Source: Reinekea forsetii (lineage in GTDB: Bacteria > Pseudomonadota > Gammaproteobacteria > Pseudomonadales > Natronospirillaceae). From it: a DNA stretch of 64,000 nucleotides. The notes beneath the pieces were generated by a model, which made no database searches, was not told the DNA's origin, and saw only the letters and a program-made list of their open reading frames with translations. This document shows, in pieces, positions 44,067 to 51,983 of the stretch. The position numbers and the translations under genes were made by a program. The stretch lies in assembly GCF_018860385.1 (NCBI RefSeq), contig NZ_JAHKPH010000008.1:203259-267258 (forward strand). Direction: 5' to 3'. Numbering within the stretch: the first letter of the stretch is position 1; each line of letters starts with the position of its first letter.

Positions 44067-44080
44067 TGGTAACGTTTTCA
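44067..44080. promoter_or_regulatory. Candidate LacI-family operator
   Basis: TGGTAACGTTTTCA is a near-palindrome centred on CG, matching the TGAAAACGTTTTCA type of LacI-family sites at 12 of 14 positions. A perfect AGAAC-TTTTT-GTTCT repeat (44081-44095) abuts it. Both lie in the 184-bp divergent region between the galactoside operon and glpK. No LacI-type DNA-binding regulator is encoded in this window. Confidence 0.45.
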
Positions 44081-44192
44081 AGAACTTTTTGTTCTGGTTG
44101 ATTATTGATCGAAATTAAAAGGGTTTTAAGGCTACAAAAAATCACCGTTCGACTGTAAAGTATGTAAGGAAATAATAATAAGGACTCCTTTG

Positions 44193-45692
44193 ATGGCACG
44201 TTATATTCTATCGATCGACCAAGGCACAACGAGCTCAAGAGCCATTCTATTTGATGTAGCTGGTAAAATTGTGCATACCTCGGCGCAAGAGTTTGAACAG
44301 ATTTTCCCCGAAAATGGTTGGGTAGAACACGACCCAAATGCCATCTGGGATACCACCTTAACTGTGGCAAAAGACGTGTTGAGTAAGGTAGATACTAAAG
44401 ACGTTGTAGGAATGGGCATTACCAACCAGCGTGAAACAACTCTGGTCTGGGATAAGCACACGGGTGAGCCGATATATAATGCCATTGTTTGGCAAGACAG
44501 GCGGACAGCCGATTATTGCCACCGTCTCAAAGCACAAGGCGTTGAAGAATCCGTTACTCAAAAAACAGGGTTAGTACTGGATCCATACTTCTCGGCTACT
44601 AAAGTCCGTTGGATTCTTGAAAACGTTCCCGATGCTCGGGAAAAAGCAACTAAAGGGGACCTTTTATTTGGCACGGTAGATAGCTTTTTGTTGTGGCGTT
44701 TAACCAATGGCGCTGTGCACGCTACCGATGCGACCAACGCCTCAAGAACACTATTATTTAATATACATACGCAGCAATGGGACTCAACTTTACTGTCGCT
44801 TTTTGATATTCCTGAGACCATGTTACCGGAAGTAAAAGATTGCGATTCTGTGTTTGGTGACGCCCACAAAGACCTACTGGGTGTATCGTTGCCAATTGCA
44901 GGCATTGCCGGTGATCAGCAAGCCGCGTTAATTGGGCAGGCATGTTTCTCGTCAGGCATGGTTAAGAGTACTTATGGAACTGGGTGTTTTGTAATTGCGA
45001 ACACAGGTGACAAAGCGATAGCGTCACACAATAAGCTACTAACAACCGTAGGCTATCGTATCCAAGGGAAAACCACCTACGCCATCGAGGGGAGTATTTT
45101 TATGGCAGGAGCCACGATGCAGTGGTTGCGTGATGGCATAGGCTTAATCGACCATGCCAGTGAATCATTAGCGATGGCCGAATCGGTTGGCGCTCATCAA
45201 TCCGTTTATCTTGTGCCTGCTTTCACAGGGCTTGGTGCGCCATACTGGAACCCAGAGGCAAGAGGAGCGCTTGTTGGCATGACAAGGGATACCGGCCCAA
45301 AAGAAATTGTAACCGCCGGCCTGCAATCGGTGGCTTATCAGACACGAGATTTGCTAGAAGCCATGGCTAAAGATGGTTTGGATGAAATAAAAAGGATTCG
45401 CGTTGATGGTGGTATGGTCGTCAATGATTGGGCTATGCAATTTTTATCTGATGTTTTACATGTCAAAGTAGATCGACCAGAAGTAACAGAAACAACGGCT
45501 TTAGGCGCGGCTATGTTAGTCGGTTTAGCTTTAGGCGTTTTTCATTCGTTGGATGAATTGTCTGAGCTTTGGGCGGAAGAACGTGAGTTTGAAATGGCCA
45601 TGCCGCAAGCGCAATCAGAACAGCTCTACAAAGGCTGGGTTCGTGCCGTTAAAGGTGTAGAATTCATGGCGCAATTGGAAAGCGAACAGTGA
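44193..45692 (+). CDS. glpK: Glycerol kinase
   Basis: Cytoplasmic enzyme phosphorylating glycerol to sn-glycerol-3-phosphate, 499 residues (E. coli 502). FGGY-kinase features: [15 protein letters not shown] near 6-20, QRETTLVWD and [10 protein letters not shown] near 95-112, then [14 protein letters not shown] near 243, STYGTGCF, and the C-terminal ATP site LRVDGG-type segment [19 protein letters not shown] 44193 follows AGGAC at good distance; the TTG at 44190 is rejected. No glpF or glpD adjoins. Confidence 0.96.
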   Translation: MARYILSIDQGTTSSRAILFDVAGKIVHTSAQEFEQIFPENGWVEHDPNAIWDTTLTVAKDVLSKVDTKDVVGMGITNQRETTLVWDKHTGEPIYNAIVWQDRRTADYCHRLKAQGVEESVTQKTGLVLDPYFSATKVRWILENVPDAREKATKGDLLFGTVDSFLLWRLTNGAVHATDATNASRTLLFNIHTQQWDSTLLSLFDIPETMLPEVKDCDSVFGDAHKDLLGVSLPIAGIAGDQQAALIGQACFSSGMVKSTYGTGCFVIANTGDKAIASHNKLLTTVGYRIQGKTTYAIEGSIFMAGATMQWLRDGIGLIDHASESLAMAESVGAHQSVYLVPAFTGLGAPYWNPEARGALVGMTRDTGPKEIVTAGLQSVAYQTRDLLEAMAKDGLDEIKRIRVDGGMVVNDWAMQFLSDVLHVKVDRPEVTETTALGAAMLVGLALGVFHSLDELSELWAEEREFEMAMPQAQSEQLYKGWVRAVKGVEFMAQLESEQ

Positions 45693-45704
45693 TATTCTCT
45701 TTTA

Positions 45705-45741
45705 GCTCGGCACTTCATTATTCCAAGTGACAGTGCCGAGC
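45705..45741 (+). terminator. Hairpin after glpK
   Basis: A 10-bp stem GCTCGGCACT / AGTGCCGAGC with a 17-nt loop. The following tract AGTCTTATAA is only weakly T-rich, so termination may be partial. Confidence 0.5.
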
Positions 45742-45778
45742 AGTCTTATAAATCTAAAAATAAACTCAAAGGTTTTAA

Positions 45779-47806
45779 ATGATAAAAAATTTAACAGTAG
45801 TCGGCCGACTCATTACTGGGTTTGCTGTGTTAGCGGGTGGCATCTTGTTGTCTACCTTAATGAGTGTCAGCGGCTTGGCTAATATTAAGTCTAATTTAGA
45901 TGTTATTGTAAATTCGGCCAATCCAGCGGAAAGGGCGGCCAGTCAATTACAGCAAGCAGCGTTGAATCTTACATTACATCTGTCTGAAGGCTTTAATGCA
46001 AAATCACTGACTGAGCTGAATTTTGCTTCTCAAAGAATTCAGGCCGATATAAAACGTTTTGATGAACAATCGCAGGTGCTCACACAGGCTTTGCGTTCAA
46101 TGCCGGAGCAAGAAAAGAACGTCAAACAAGTGGATACGCTGTCTCGCCGTATATCGGCACTTTCTGAACGTGTGAGCGGAGATATAAGGGACTACCAACT
46201 TAGCCTTAAATCCCTCGATGATATTGTGAATAAAAGGGCGGCGCTGGCTGACGTTCGAGAAGAGTTAGAGTTTTCATTGCCAATGCTCATTGAAGAAACC
46301 TTCGACCCTTCTGCGCAGAAGTTAGTTTATGAAGCAAAAGGCATAATAGATCGAGGGACCAGTTTAGCGCTACAAATAAGCTACGCGAATAATTTAGAAG
46401 ATTTTTCTCAATCACAACGCCAGTTTAGTCAATTCGCAGACGATTACGGTCGCCTTGCCATGCGCCTTTTAGGGTTTGCCCGATCCGATAAATTTTTTGC
46501 CGATAACTTAAAAGTGATCACGACATCCGTGCAAGTAGTTATAGGGCTTGTGCAAGAAACGGGTGGAATTGCACCCACTTTAAACAGTTACTTGCAGTTA
46601 AAAAGCACATTGAATCGTAATGTTGATGAGGTGGCTTCAGAGCTTAAAGATGTGGTTGCTGAATTAAGTGTGATTTCTTCAAAAATAACCATAGAAGCAA
46701 ACAAAGTTGCCGCCCAGTCTTCTGATAAGGTAGCTGAAACTTACTTTCGACTTTTGCTAGTCGGTGTTTTGGCATTATTTTTATCGATGATCATTGCCGC
46801 TCTTGTTGTGTTTTCAATACGAAAACCCATTAAAGCCTTAAATCGGTATATTAATGAAGTCAGTGCGGGGACCTTAACCGCCAGCTTAACATTGAAAAAT
46901 AATGACGAGTTTTCAGCAATAGCCCGACGCATCAATAGATTAGTGGTGGCATTGCGTAGCATGGTTTTAGATATTGAGGCTGAAAGCCTCAAGGTGAATG
47001 AGATTGTGAGTCAAACCCAAGATGTGTCGGAAAAGACTCAAGTTAAGATCGAAAACCAACGCATGGAAATTGAGCAGGCTGTCCATGCGATTAGTGAAAT
47101 GTCACTGTCGATCGGGGAAGTAGCGTCTATTGCAGAACAGACCAGTCAAAACATGCAAGAGGGTGAAAAAGAAGCCAGTTCAATTGAGCGGATGATTAAT
47201 TCGACAGTCGCCTCGGTGGAAAAGCTGGATATTCAAATGCAAGAAGCGGTAGAAGTCATTTCATCTTTGGATGTCGGCGTTAGCAGCATTGAAGGAATTC
47301 TAGAGACGATCCAAAGCATTGCTGAGCAAACCAATTTATTGGCCTTAAATGCCGCCATTGAAGCCGCTAGGGCTGGAGAGCAAGGAAGAGGCTTTGCCGT
47401 TGTGGCCGATGAAGTGAGAACGTTGGCTGGCAATTCAGCTAAATCTACTGAGGAGATTCGCTCCAAAATTGATCAAATGACGAAGCAGTCAAGAGCGGCC
47501 GTTCAGGTCATTGAACAATCACGCGCGGCATCGGAAAGCGTGTCGAAAACTTCACTGGAGACGGGTGCTAAGTTCACGCATTTTGTAAAGTCGATAAGCG
47601 ATTTGAGTGCTGCGAACGTGTCCATTGCCGCAGCCGCTGAGGAGCAAAATGCAACCACCGACCAAATTGCACTCTTAATGCAATCGGTTGGCAGTAATGC
47701 ACAAGAAACGGCCGACCAAGCTAAGCAAGTAGCCAGCAGCATCGCTGGCCTTAGTTTAGTCGCAAATGAATTAGATGAATCGGTTCACCAATTTAAGACA
47801 AGCTAG
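45779..47806 (+). CDS. Methyl-accepting chemotaxis protein
   Basis: 675 residues. The first membrane helix covers ~10-32 and a periplasmic helical sensor ~33-320 with no recognised small-molecule fold. The second helix covers ~322-346 ([20 protein letters not shown]). A HAMP domain follows (~347-400, [17 protein letters not shown]). The signalling domain has the hairpin tip [20 protein letters not shown], then [16 protein letters not shown]. There is no C-terminal NWETF-type tail for CheR/CheB tethering. It probably reports to the chemotaxis cluster at 57-62 kb. The ligand is unknown. Its 3' end overlaps the convergent dCMP deaminase gene by 14 bp. Confidence 0.93.
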   Translation: MIKNLTVVGRLITGFAVLAGGILLSTLMSVSGLANIKSNLDVIVNSANPAERAASQLQQAALNLTLHLSEGFNAKSLTELNFASQRIQADIKRFDEQSQVLTQALRSMPEQEKNVKQVDTLSRRISALSERVSGDIRDYQLSLKSLDDIVNKRAALADVREELEFSLPMLIEETFDPSAQKLVYEAKGIIDRGTSLALQISYANNLEDFSQSQRQFSQFADDYGRLAMRLLGFARSDKFFADNLKVITTSVQVVIGLVQETGGIAPTLNSYLQLKSTLNRNVDEVASELKDVVAELSVISSKITIEANKVAAQSSDKVAETYFRLLLVGVLALFLSMIIAALVVFSIRKPIKALNRYINEVSAGTLTASLTLKNNDEFSAIARRINRLVVALRSMVLDIEAESLKVNEIVSQTQDVSEKTQVKIENQRMEIEQAVHAISEMSLSIGEVASIAEQTSQNMQEGEKEASSIERMINSTVASVEKLDIQMQEAVEVISSLDVGVSSIEGILETIQSIAEQTNLLALNAAIEAARAGEQGRGFAVVADEVRTLAGNSAKSTEEIRSKIDQMTKQSRAAVQVIEQSRAASESVSKTSLETGAKFTHFVKSISDLSAANVSIAAAAEEQNATTDQIALLMQSVGSNAQETADQAKQVASSIAGLSLVANELDESVHQFKTS

Positions 47807-48245
47807 TCATTTCGCCGGTGGGAACCCAGTCTACTTCTACACCGGCTTCTTTAAACATATCTTCGCTGATTTCGATTTTTTCACCCCAACGCGATAAAAA
47901 ATCTTCGCTTTGTTCAGGGCAATGCACCACAGAAATACCTGTTTGAATAATTTTAGCTGCACAGTTAGGGCATGGAAAATGAGTAACCCAGATTTCGCAC
48001 TGAGTTAAATCTCGCCCAGCAAACAAGATGGCATTTTCTTCGGCGTGCAGTGTTTTTAGTAGCTTCATTTCACGATCATCGGTATCAGCGCTGTCTGATA
48101 TTCCGTGCGGGTAGCCGTTAAATCCCAACGACACAATACGATTCTTGCGTGTAATAACTGCGCCCACCTGTGTTGACGGGTCTTTACTCCAAGAACCAAC
48201 TAGTTGCGCCATTTGCACAAATCGACCTGCCCATTTTGAAATCAT
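47793..48245 (-). CDS. Deoxycytidylate (dCMP) deaminase family protein
   Basis: Zinc-dependent deaminase of the CDA fold, 150 residues from ATG 48245, which follows AGGAT; the longest frame would add 37 unrelated residues. Zinc ligands and the catalytic glutamate are in [10 protein letters not shown] near 79-88 and [11 protein letters not shown] near 104-114. N-terminal residues [11 protein letters not shown] and LGFNGYPHG are typical of dCMP deaminases, which make dUMP for thymidylate synthesis. It is divergent from the cyclic-nucleotide-binding gene, 109 bp apart. Confidence 0.85.
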   Translation of the reverse strand: MISKWAGRFVQMAQLVGSWSKDPSTQVGAVITRKNRIVSLGFNGYPHGISDSADTDDREMKLLKTLHAEENAILFAGRDLTQCEIWVTHFPCPNCAAKIIQTGISVVHCPEQSEDFLSRWGEKIEISEDMFKEAGVEVDWVPTGEMTSLS

Positions 48246-48354
48246 GTCTATAATCCTATTAATAGATGCTATTTTTATCGCCGTTAGCTTAAATGACTTG
48301 TCTCCGACTATAAAGGCTGCACTCATTAAATGTGCAGGAACAGGAAGTGTATTC

Positions 48355-48798
48355 ATGAAGCGAACCAGTCAGGTACCTGTGTCGAAAATCATTCAGTTGA
48401 TGAAGAAAATCCCTATTTTCGATGCATTTACTAGTGAAGATAGAGCGCAAATGGCGGAACACGCGCAAATTTATATTGCCAACGCCGACGAAGCCATCAT
48501 TGAACGAGATGCCAAGGATAACTGCTTTTATATATTGTTAAGTGGCGAGGCGAGGGTATTGCTCAGACAGAAAGATGTTGCGCCTTTGGCAACCATTGAG
48601 CCAGGAGATATGTTTGGTGAGATAGGGTTTGCGCTAGGTACACCACGAAGTACATGGGTGCTCGCCAATCAGCTGTCTGCGCTGCTTAGAGTCGATCATA
48701 AATTACTGGATGCGTTGGATCATGCTTTGAAAGGTAAAGTAAAAGATCAGATCATACATAAGATGGCTAATACCATTTCGGCGTTAAATAGCCGGTAA
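48355..48798 (+). CDS. Cyclic nucleotide-binding domain protein
   Basis: 147 residues from ATG 48355, which follows AGGAAG. The longer frame upstream runs through the dCMP deaminase promoter region and is rejected. A single CAP-type effector domain covers ~15-125, with FYILLSGEARVLL and a phosphate-binding-cassette-like PGDMFGEIGFALGTPRSTWV. There is no DNA-binding domain or catalytic partner, so it may be an adaptor that binds a cyclic nucleotide. It ends 4 bp before a convergent tRNA gene. Confidence 0.8.
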   Translation: MKRTSQVPVSKIIQLMKKIPIFDAFTSEDRAQMAEHAQIYIANADEAIIERDAKDNCFYILLSGEARVLLRQKDVAPLATIEPGDMFGEIGFALGTPRSTWVLANQLSALLRVDHKLLDALDHALKGKVKDQIIHKMANTISALNSR

Positions 48799-48802
48799 GA
48801 AA

Positions 48803-48877
48803 TGGCATCCCGTAGGGGACTTGAACCCCTGTTACCGCCGTGAAAGGGCGGTGTCCTAACCGCTAGACGAACGGGAC
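48803..48877 (-). tRNA. tRNA-Glu (anticodon TTC), copy 2
   Basis: 75 nt, identical to the neighbouring copy. Acceptor GTCCCGT / ACGGGAT, anticodon loop CTTTCAC, encoded CCA. The D loop is one base shorter than in the plus-strand tRNA-Glu, and the T loop reads TTCAAGT instead of TTCGAGT. Confidence 0.97.
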
Positions 48878-48908
48878 ACACAGTTTTCTTTGCTTTGCTG
48901 AAATTAAG

Positions 48909-48983
48909 TGGCATCCCGTAGGGGACTTGAACCCCTGTTACCGCCGTGAAAGGGCGGTGTCCTAACCGCTAGACGAACGGGAC
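48909..48983 (-). tRNA. tRNA-Glu (anticodon TTC), copy 1
   Basis: 75 nt, promoter-proximal copy of a tandem pair separated by 31 bp; both copies appear identical, pointing to recent duplication or gene conversion. Confidence 0.97.
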
Positions 48984-49009
48984 ACTGTGCTCATTTCGAA
49001 AGCGCGCGA

Positions 49010-49037
49010 ATATTAACATTGCCTCATCACATTGCAA
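49010..49037 (-). promoter_or_regulatory. Promoter of the tandem tRNA-Glu genes
   Basis: On the minus strand, -35 TTGCAA and -10 TAATAT are 16 bp apart, followed by a GC-rich discriminator TCGCGCGC. The arrangement resembles the plus-strand tRNA-Glu promoter. Confidence 0.7.
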
Positions 49038-49094
49038 GAACTTTTCTAAAATTAATTAAAAAAATCAATCGCTTAGCGAAAAATTGACGCTTTT

Positions 49095-50012
49095 TTAGTC
49101 GATGACGATTTCGATGCGTCGGTTGACTTTCCAAGCGGTGGCATCCGATTCATCTCTAATTGGCGCATTGGCTGCCTTGCCTGCTACGGTAAAACGACTG
49201 CTATTAACGCCTTGGTCTATTAGGTTAACTAGCACTTTTGAGGCTCGTACAGCGCTGAGTTCCCAATTTGTCGGGTAGTTTTGAGACAATGATGAGGTGA
49301 TCGGGCGTTCATCGCTGTGCCCAATAACCAATATACTCTTTTCTTGAAAGCCATTTAACCCTTCAGCAATTGGGGCTAATAATCCATTAGCATTGGCGCG
49401 TAATTGCACGGTGCCCGGCACAAATAGAGTTTCTAGCGGAATGCTGATTGAAATCGATTGATCCGATTTTTGAACAATGCCAATTTCATTGTTTGGATCT
49501 ATGGCTTTAACTTCTTTAATTAGATTACTTAAAGACACAGAGTCGATGGCAGAAGCGCTGTTCGTTGCTTGGGTGCGATTTTCTAAGGCTCGCTTCAAAT
49601 TAGCAATCGTAGCATCGGCATTGGTGAGCTGGCGGCGAGTGGTTTCGAGGTCTAATTCAAACTTCTTCGCTTGTTGCTTGGCGAGCTCAAGTTGCTGAGC
49701 CGACAGTAGGGCAATTTCTTGACTCTGTTGATAATCTGCTTTTAAGTTGGTTAAAGCCGATTGCAACTCTTTAATCATTGTCGCCAGCTCTAATTGAGTG
49801 GATTGCATCAGCTCTACTTGCTCACCACGCTGTCTCTGGTTCTGTTGGCTCTGCTTATTCTGTGTTTCTAAGGTTGTTATTACCGATGTAAGCTCAGTAA
49901 CTTGATTTTGGCGCTGGTTGTTTTCGAAATATAAGAATAGATTGGCTAATAAAGACATCAATAGCGCAACCATTGAAAAGATCATTTTTTGAGTCGATGT
50001 CATACTGGACAA
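49095..50012 (-). CDS. OmpA/MotB-domain protein with membrane anchor and coiled coil
   Basis: 305 residues. One N-terminal membrane helix covers ~10-28. A long glutamine-rich coiled coil covers ~30-150. A C-terminal OmpA-type peptidoglycan-binding domain (~190-303) has SILVIGHSDERPITS, NWELSAVRASKVLVNLID and NRRIEIVID. The TTG at 50012 has AGGA seven bases upstream; ATG 50003 is an alternative three codons later. The domain order resembles MotB/MotD or YiaD-like proteins, but the helix lacks an evident channel aspartate, so a stator role is not supported. Probably an envelope protein bridging inner membrane and peptidoglycan. Confidence 0.75.
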   Translation of the reverse strand: MSSMTSTQKMIFSMVALLMSLLANLFLYFENNQRQNQVTELTSVITTLETQNKQSQQNQRQRGEQVELMQSTQLELATMIKELQSALTNLKADYQQSQEIALLSAQQLELAKQQAKKFELDLETTRRQLTNADATIANLKRALENRTQATNSASAIDSVSLSNLIKEVKAIDPNNEIGIVQKSDQSISISIPLETLFVPGTVQLRANANGLLAPIAEGLNGFQEKSILVIGHSDERPITSSLSQNYPTNWELSAVRASKVLVNLIDQGVNSSRFTVAGKAANAPIRDESDATAWKVNRRIEIVID

Positions 50013-50181
50013 TGCGTCATCCTATTGCTGAATGCTGTTGAATCACTGGTTATACCATAGTTTATTCTATGATTTACGAAATCAGGTTGATAATGCCATA
50101 GTGATGCTTGCAGATGAACGAATTATTTGGTGAAGTAGAGCGAGCTCTCCAATAACTATAAAAATAGCGTAAGGAAAACCT

Positions 50182-51828
50182 ATGAATTACCGTACACCGC
50201 TTGAAATGTTACGAAGCCATGCTGAAAATTCGGGCGATAGACCCTTTCTTCATCAACCGGCAAACCGCCAATGGCGCATTATTACTTGGAAAGAATCGTT
50301 AAGACAGGTTCAAGTGATAGCGGCTGGTTTACAAGCCCAAGGCTTACAGCCTGGCGATAAAGTGGCCATTTTAGCGAAAAACTCGGCAGAATGGTTTCTG
50401 GCCGATTGGGCCATAATGATGGCCGGCATGATCAGTGTTCCTATTTATTCGACTGCCGGTGAAAGCACTCTGAAATACATTCTAGAGCACAGTGAAGCCA
50501 AAGCCGTGTTTGTTGGTAAATTAGACGATGTGACCGCCGCAAACAATGTGCTCGATGGCTCTATTCCTCGAATTGCATTTCCTTACCCAACGGCCAACGC
50601 TGATATGCAGTGGAATCAGTGGTTGCAAGATTATCAGCCGATAGAAAACCCAGTAAACCCAAGTCTTGATGACATCATGAGTATTGTCTATACATCGGGC
50701 AGTACTGGAAACCCGAAAGGCGTTATCATCACCTTTAAAAACTTTGCATCGGTCAGTGAAACACACTCTAAGTCTATGGAGTTAGGTCCAGAAGATCGAG
50801 CGGTGTCTTATTTACCTTTGGCGCACATTACAGAGCGCGGCGTGATTCAAGGGCCAAGTCTGTACGGCGGTGGCAAGATATACTTTGTAGAGTCGTTAGA
50901 CACCTTTGTTGATGATTTGAAGTACGCGCAGCCTACCTTATTTTTATCGGTACCAAGACTGTGGACGCGTTTTCAATCGGGCGTTTATGAAAAACTACCG
51001 GCTAAAAAACTCGAAAAACTCCTTAAAATACCGTTGATTGGTAAATTAATAGCTAAGAAAGTTCGAACTGGATTAGGGCTCAACAGCGCTCGACTTTTTG
51101 GCTCTGGTTCAGCGCCTATATCACCGAGTATTTTGCAATGGTATACCACCATCGGTGTGAATATTTGTGAAGGTTGGGGGATGACCGAAACAACAGGTCT
51201 TTCTTGCACTAACTTGCCCTTTGAGGCAAGCCGCATTGGTACTATCGGCATGCCGTGTGATTGTGTTGAGATGTCACTTTCAGATGAGGGTGAAATTATA
51301 ATTCGAGGCGACGCTGTATTTAAGGAATACTATAAAAATCCAGAAGCTACAGCCGAATCCTTCACCGACGGATGGTTCCATACGGGTGACCGTGCCTTAA
51401 AGAACCCTGATGGCAGCTTCAAAATTATTGGACGAGTAAAAGAAGAGTTCAAAACCGGCAAAGGTAAATACGTTGCACCTGTACCTATTGAATCTTTATT
51501 AGCGTCTAATGCTAATATTGAGCAAATATGCGTAATGGGGACGGGTCGAAAGCAACCTGTAGCGGTTATAGTATTGGCTGAGCATTTACAAAATGCGGAT
51601 CGTGCGCCAATACGTGAATCGCTTCAAGAAACGCTTACTTCGGTGAATGAAAAATTAGAATCTCATCAAAAGCTTGATTGCCTCATTGTCGCTAAAGATG
51701 CTTGGACAATTGAGAATCAGTATTTGACGCCGACATTAAAAATAAAACGCACCGATCTTGAAGATCATTACCGCACTATCGCCATGAAAGGTGAATTGTC
51801 TTCTGTTATTTGGGAAGACGAAGTTTAA
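50182..51828 (+). CDS. AMP-dependent acyl-CoA synthetase (long-chain fatty acid type)
   Basis: ANL-superfamily enzyme, 548 residues. The phosphate-binding loop is YTSGSTGNPKGV near 171-182. Others are YLPLAHITERG near 208, GWGMTETTGLS near 331, the hinge TGDRALKNPDGSFKIIGRVKE near 398-418, and FKTGKGKYVAPVPIE near 421 with the catalytic lysine region modified as in the long-chain ACSL/FadD15-like branch. It would activate fatty acids to acyl-CoA. A single gene with its own leader, divergent from the OmpA-domain gene. The substrate chain length cannot be fixed by eye. Confidence 0.87.
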   Translation: MNYRTPLEMLRSHAENSGDRPFLHQPANRQWRIITWKESLRQVQVIAAGLQAQGLQPGDKVAILAKNSAEWFLADWAIMMAGMISVPIYSTAGESTLKYILEHSEAKAVFVGKLDDVTAANNVLDGSIPRIAFPYPTANADMQWNQWLQDYQPIENPVNPSLDDIMSIVYTSGSTGNPKGVIITFKNFASVSETHSKSMELGPEDRAVSYLPLAHITERGVIQGPSLYGGGKIYFVESLDTFVDDLKYAQPTLFLSVPRLWTRFQSGVYEKLPAKKLEKLLKIPLIGKLIAKKVRTGLGLNSARLFGSGSAPISPSILQWYTTIGVNICEGWGMTETTGLSCTNLPFEASRIGTIGMPCDCVEMSLSDEGEIIIRGDAVFKEYYKNPEATAESFTDGWFHTGDRALKNPDGSFKIIGRVKEEFKTGKGKYVAPVPIESLLASNANIEQICVMGTGRKQPVAVIVLAEHLQNADRAPIRESLQETLTSVNEKLESHQKLDCLIVAKDAWTIENQYLTPTLKIKRTDLEDHYRTIAMKGELSSVIWEDEV

Positions 51829-51839
51829 TCTTTGATCAA

Positions 51840-51873
51840 CAGCGCGCTCGATTTATAATCAATCGGCGCGCTG
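51840..51873 (+). terminator. Hairpin after acyl-CoA synthetase gene
   Basis: An extended stem CAGCGCGC-CGATT / AATCG-GCGCGCTG with one bulge on each side. No strong T run follows, so it may act as a factor-assisted terminator. Confidence 0.5.
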
Positions 51874-51926
51874 CGATTTATTGCCGCAGAAACATCTTTC
51901 CTTAAATTATAAATTTTGCACCAACT

Positions 51927-51941
51927 TGGCCTAATACTTGC
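51927..51941 (+). promoter_or_regulatory. Sigma-54 promoter of flhA
   Basis: TGGCCTAATACTTGC fits the -24/-12 pattern TGGC-N7-TTGC with exact spacing between GG and GC. It lies 43 bases before the flhA start. In Pseudomonas and Vibrio relatives flhA is in the sigma-54-dependent flagellar class controlled by FleQ/FlrA. Confidence 0.7.
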
Positions 51942-51983
51942 GATCTATTCAGTTAACTTACTTTATTGACTGAATTTTGACGA

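Noticed and set aside
44041..44192. GlpR operator upstream of glpK
   Set aside because: No ATGTTC-N4-GAACAT palindrome like those before phnD is present; only a LacI-type site and an AGAAC/GTTCT repeat were seen.
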